The notes under the pieces were generated by a model. It was not told the DNA's origin, searched no databases, and saw nothing but the letters and a program-made list of their open reading frames with translations. A program made the translations under genes and the position numbers. A stretch of 64,000 bases of DNA from an uncultured Prevotellaceae bacterium (GTDB taxonomy: Bacteria; Bacteroidota; Bacteroidia; Bacteroidales; Bacteroidaceae). Shown here piece by piece: positions 60,857-64,000 of this stretch. Where the stretch lies: positions 26,531 to 90,530 of the forward strand of contig CACWSX010000023.1 of assembly GCA_902763615.1 (NCBI GenBank), written 5' to 3'. Each line of letters starts with the position of its first letter. The first letter of the stretch is position 1.

Positions 60857-62761
60857 CTACCTTCCCATCAGCACTAGCATCACGTTGATGTCGCTGGGTG
60901 ACACACCTGGAATACGGCTGGCCTGTGCCAGCGTCTCGGGTTGTATCTTCATCAGTTTCTGACGGCATTCAGTAGAGAGCCCTTGCAATTCTTCGTAGTT
61001 GAAATGCCCTTTGATTTTGATATTTTCCAAACGATGCATTTTCTCAGCTACGACTCTTTCTCTTTCGATGTATCCTTTATATTTCATCCTTATCTCAGCA
61101 GCCTCAGCAATTTCTTCCTGACGATTATTTGGTCGATTTATAACCTCTTTTAATTGAGGGATAATATCGGAAAGGTTGGCTAAATTGAGTTGTGGGCGGT
61201 TGACCAAGTCTACCAACTTGCAACCAAACTGGAGTGGGGTAGTGCCAAGTGCTTCCAATGCTGAATTTATCAACTTCGGTTTAATCGCAAAGTCCTGACA
61301 GAAAGTTTCGATTTCTTCGATGGCTTGTTTCTTCTCCATCCACCAGTCATATCGGTCTCTTTTGACTAATCCTAATTCATATGCCTTTTCTGTCAGACGG
61401 GCATCTGCATCATCCTGTCTTAAAAGGATGCGATACTCTGCTCGCGAAGTAAACATGCGATATGGTTCATCGACGCCCTTAGTCACTAAATCATCGATTA
61501 GTACGCCAATATAGGCCTCATCGCGATGTAGAATAAAAGGTTCGAAAGTGGATTCGCTTGTGCAACCTGCTTTTAGTGCAGCATTGATTCCTGCCAACGT
61601 ACCTTGACCACCAGCCTCCTCATAGCCCGTTGTGCCGTTCACCTGACCAGCCATAAAGAGATTCTCAATTATCTTCGATTCCAACGAATGGCTCAATTGT
61701 GTAGGATCGAAGAAATCATATTCTATCGCATAGCCTGGACGATACACTTTTATATCTCTAAAGGCTGGCATCTTTTTCAGTGCCTCTATCTGGACATCCA
61801 TTGGTAACGAAGAAGAGAAGCCATTGAGATACATTTCATTTGTATCTTCACCCTCTGGTTCCAAGAACAAAGGATGCTTGTCTCGCTCAGGGAAAGTGAC
61901 GAGCTTCGTTTCTATTGATGGACAATATCGTGGACCAATCGATTGTATCTGTCCATTATAAAGCGGGGAGTCGGTTAATCCACTTCGTAGTATCTCATGT
62001 ACTTCTGTATTAGTATTTACTGTCCAACAAGGCAATTGCTTCAGCGCGCCATTTTTGTTCATATAGCTGAACTGATAGGGACGATTCTCGCCTGGCTGGA
62101 TCTCCAAATCCTCGAAATGCACGGAACGCTTATCGATACGCACTGGTGTACCAGTCTTCATGCGAGCTGAAACAATCCCGTGACGAGTGATACTTTCTGT
62201 GAAATGGGGTACAGCAGGTTCGGCGATACGTCCACCAGGAACCATTTTCCGCCCGATGTGCATCAGACCATTCAGAAAGGTGCCTGCTGTTACAATGACG
62301 CAGTTCGCATAAATCTCCGCACCCCAGATGGTACGCACGCCGATGGCACGGACGTGAGTTTTGGACTCCACTAAAAGTTCATCTGCTTGGTCTTGCCAGA
62401 TATCCAAATTCTCCGTTTCATCGAGATGTTTGCGCCACTCCCAAATAAACTTTCCTCTGTCACATTGGGCACGAGGGCTCCATACGGCTGGGCCTTTGCC
62501 TACATTCAGCATACGGAATTGTATTGAAGTGGCATCAGTGACCAAACCCATTTGACCTCCCAGCGCATCGATTTCTCGCACAATCTGACCTTTGGCGATA
62601 CCACCGATAGCCGGATTACACGACATCTGCGCAATCTTGTTCATATCCATCGTCACCAGACAGGTCTTGGCACCCATATTAGCACTAGCGCAGGCTGCCT
62701 CACAACCTGCATGACCACCTCCGATAACGAGCACATCATAGTTAAAATGCATATCCTTCAT
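60857..62761 (-). CDS. mnmG: tRNA uridine-5-carboxymethylaminomethyl modification enzyme MnmG
   Basis: The 634-residue FAD protein has the dinucleotide-binding motif VIGGGHAGCE (12-21), the MnmG signatures GGIAKGQIVREIDALGG and GPRYCPSIETK, and the C-terminal helical domain with GLSTECRQKLMKIQPETLAQASRIPG. With MnmE it modifies U34 of several tRNAs. The start could be the ATG at 62761 or 62752. mnmG (gidA) lies near the replication origin in many bacteria, which agrees with the parS sites beside it. Confidence 0.96.
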   Translation of the reverse strand: MKDMHFNYDVLVIGGGHAGCEAACASANMGAKTCLVTMDMNKIAQMSCNPAIGGIAKGQIVREIDALGGQMGLVTDATSIQFRMLNVGKGPAVWSPRAQCDRGKFIWEWRKHLDETENLDIWQDQADELLVESKTHVRAIGVRTIWGAEIYANCVIVTAGTFLNGLMHIGRKMVPGGRIAEPAVPHFTESITRHGIVSARMKTGTPVRIDKRSVHFEDLEIQPGENRPYQFSYMNKNGALKQLPCWTVNTNTEVHEILRSGLTDSPLYNGQIQSIGPRYCPSIETKLVTFPERDKHPLFLEPEGEDTNEMYLNGFSSSLPMDVQIEALKKMPAFRDIKVYRPGYAIEYDFFDPTQLSHSLESKIIENLFMAGQVNGTTGYEEAGGQGTLAGINAALKAGCTSESTFEPFILHRDEAYIGVLIDDLVTKGVDEPYRMFTSRAEYRILLRQDDADARLTEKAYELGLVKRDRYDWWMEKKQAIEEIETFCQDFAIKPKLINSALEALGTTPLQFGCKLVDLVNRPQLNLANLSDIIPQLKEVINRPNNRQEEIAEAAEIRMKYKGYIERERVVAEKMHRLENIKIKGHFNYEELQGLSTECRQKLMKIQPETLAQASRIPGVSPSDINVMLVLMGR

Positions 62762-62775
62762 TCAATTTCTGACCG

Positions 62776-62783
62776 CAAAGATA
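62776..62783 (-). promoter_or_regulatory. -7 element of mnmG
   Basis: TATCTTTG on the minus strand followed by CGG, 14 bp before the ATG; -33 element not clear. Confidence 0.6.
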
Positions 62784-62825
62784 ATAAATTATTTTGTATA
62801 ATAAGCGAATTTTTTCACGAAAACG

Positions 62826-62857
62826 TTTGCGTTTCTCATAAATTTGTGTTAACTTTG
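62826..62857 (+). promoter_or_regulatory. Promoter of the sdh/frd operon
   Basis: TTTG at 62826-62829 and TAACTTTG at 62850-62857 with a 20-bp spacer; leader of about 70 nt to sdhC. Confidence 0.85.
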
Positions 62858-62931
62858 TACCCTCAATGCGCACGCATGTACCTAAAAGTAAGTATGTAAT
62901 AATTCAATAATTCATTTAAAATCAACAACTT

Positions 62932-63618
62932 ATGTGGTTAATCAATTCATCAATTGGTAGAAAAGTTGTAATGTCTGTAACGGGCATTGCGCTGATTCTG
63001 TTCCTGACCTTTCATGGTTGCATGAACATGGTGGCGCTTTTCTCGGAAGAGGGTTACAACATGATTTGCGAATTCCTGGGCGCCAACTGGTATGCCGTTG
63101 TGGCAACACTTGGTTTGGCTGCTCTGGCAGTGATTCACATTGTCTACGCTTTCATCCTGACAGCGCAGAACCGTACAGCCCGTGGCGACAATCGCTATGA
63201 GGTTGCGACAACGGTTAATGCCGGCAAGGTGGAGTGGGCTTCGAAGAACATGCTCGTACTGGGTATCATTATCTGCCTGGGCCTGTTGCTTCACCTGTAC
63301 AATTTCTGGTACAACATGATGTTTGCAGAAATCGTAGGTATGGAGACGACTCTGAGTCCTACTGACGGATTCGGATGGATTAAAGAGACTTTCTCGAATC
63401 CTGTATTTGTAGTGCTTTACGTCATTTGGCTCGTTGCCATTTGGTTCCACCTCTCTCATGGTTTCTGGTCGGCTCTGCAGACCCTCGGATGGAATGGTAA
63501 GACTTGGTTCTGCCGTTGGAAGATCATTGGTCTTATCTATGTGACTCTGCTGATGCTCTGCTTCCTCGTAGTAGTTTTGGCATTTGCATTCGGTTGCGCT
63601 CCAAGCCTCTGCTGCTAA
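62932..63618 (+). CDS. sdhC: Succinate dehydrogenase/fumarate reductase cytochrome b subunit
   Basis: The 228-residue membrane protein has five hydrophobic helices and the di-haem cytochrome b558 pattern: [10 protein letters not shown], the HIVYAFIL region, LHLYNFWYN and [14 protein letters not shown], with haem-ligand-type histidines. It is of the Bacteroidetes B-type enzyme that works as a fumarate reductase with menaquinol, in the succinate/propionate fermentation typical of Prevotella. sdhA follows after 28 bp. Confidence 0.95.
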   Translation: MWLINSSIGRKVVMSVTGIALILFLTFHGCMNMVALFSEEGYNMICEFLGANWYAVVATLGLAALAVIHIVYAFILTAQNRTARGDNRYEVATTVNAGKVEWASKNMLVLGIIICLGLLLHLYNFWYNMMFAEIVGMETTLSPTDGFGWIKETFSNPVFVVLYVIWLVAIWFHLSHGFWSALQTLGWNGKTWFCRWKIIGLIYVTLLMLCFLVVVLAFAFGCAPSLCC

Positions 63619-63646
63619 TTATCAACTTTTAAAATTTGAAAGAATT

Positions 63647-64000
63647 ATGGCAAAAGTAATTGATTCTAAGATTCCTGCAGGTCCAGTGCCTGAGAAATGG
63701 AAGGAATATAAGGCTCATCAGCGTCTGGTTAACCCCAAGAACAAGCTGAAGCTCGACGTGATTGTAGTTGGTACTGGTCTGGCTGGTGCATCTGCAGCTG
63801 CTTCACTCGGTGAGATGGGTTTCAATGTGATCAACCTGTGTATTCAGGACTCTCCCCGTCGCGCTCACTCTATCGCTGCTCAGGGTGGTATCAACGCCGC
63901 TAAGTGCTATCAGAACGATGGTGACTCTGTCTATCGTCTGTTCTACGATACCGTAAAGGGTGGTGACTATCGTGCTCGCGAGGCCAACGTTTATCGTCTG
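63647..64000 (+). CDS. sdhA: Succinate dehydrogenase/fumarate reductase flavoprotein, N-terminal part
   Basis: The frame is open from the ATG at 63647 to the window edge (118 codons seen). It has the FAD-binding segment [22 protein letters not shown] and the FAD-attachment-type stretch [24 protein letters not shown]. The visible N-terminus fits the B-type flavoprotein (about 640-660 residues). It oxidises succinate or reduces fumarate and should be followed by the iron-sulfur subunit outside the window. Strong codon bias suggests high expression. Confidence 0.95.
   Translation, partial: MAKVIDSKIPAGPVPEKWKEYKAHQRLVNPKNKLKLDVIVVGTGLAGASAAASLGEMGFNVINLCIQDSPRRAHSIAAQGGINAAKCYQNDGDSVYRLFYDTVKGGDYRAREANVYRL

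Overview
The window is chromosomal DNA of a Bacteroidales bacterium, most likely a gut or rumen Prevotella/Segatella-type organism. The evidence is: many promoters of the Bacteroidetes form TTTG-N19..21-TAnnTTTG, few Shine-Dalgarno sequences, lipoproteins with SCSSSD/SCKDD-type lipoboxes, a PorZ homologue of the type IX secretion system (T9SS), and C-terminal tails of the type VYNLxGQ...KGIxIxNGKK that are common in Prevotella secreted proteins. No tRNA, rRNA, CRISPR array, insertion sequence or prophage is visible. Most of the window is core genome with small accessory inserts.

Layout. 0-5.8 kb: the 3' end of a hipA-like gene, a 70-bp remnant of a LuxR-type regulator gene, a secreted C10 (streptopain-like) protease, a large lipoprotein and the intact LuxR-type response regulator. 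5.9-10.3 kb: metY with a divergent Lrp/AsnC regulator, a PAP2 acid phosphatase, and a two-gene radical-SAM/lipoprotein system. 10.4-16.1 kb: two paralogous modules, each an ECF sigma factor plus an inner-membrane-anchored protein with a C-terminal beta-barrel domain, with an outer-membrane barrel gene between them and lipoproteins at the edges. 16.2-20.9 kb: acpP-fabF-rnc, then DUF4254, a GT9 glycosyltransferase and a small rubredoxin. 20.9-25.2 kb: a TrmH-type methyltransferase, a CE15 esterase, a probable replication origin (clustered DnaA boxes plus an AT-rich tract), nadA and an acyltransferase. 25.2-32.8 kb: the minus-strand operon leuS, yitT-rdgB (one fused frame), porZ, cotH-like.

33-41 kb: two paralogous membrane-anchored SpoIIE/PP2C phosphatases around a phytase-like protein, a low-molecular-weight tyrosine phosphatase bounded by duplicated promoter regions, a candidate structured RNA, a TonB-domain protein and a broken Fic gene. 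41-52 kb: DUF2461, an FNT channel, a fucose-isomerase-family enzyme, an OB-fold secreted protein, mutS, a second TonB-domain protein, lgt, ychF and a DUF2807 lipoprotein. 52-64 kb: polA, a polyprenyl diphosphate synthase, then the minus-strand housekeeping series mnmG, apt, uvrC, dtd, two small membrane proteins, a MazG-like protein and deoC. Two perfect parS sites flank apt. The window ends in sdhC and the start of sdhA.

Most notable points: (i) a candidate oriC at about 22.8-23.1 kb with two parS sites about 37 kb away, which together suggest the window lies in the origin domain; (ii) the uncharacterised radical-SAM/lipoprotein pair; (iii) the duplicated sigma/anchored-barrel modules; (iv) the in-frame YitT-RdgB fusion; (v) the candidate ncRNA with its own promoter after the tyrosine phosphatase gene; (vi) decayed LuxR and Fic gene fragments. 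All functional assignments rest on reading motifs in the sequence; no database search was run.
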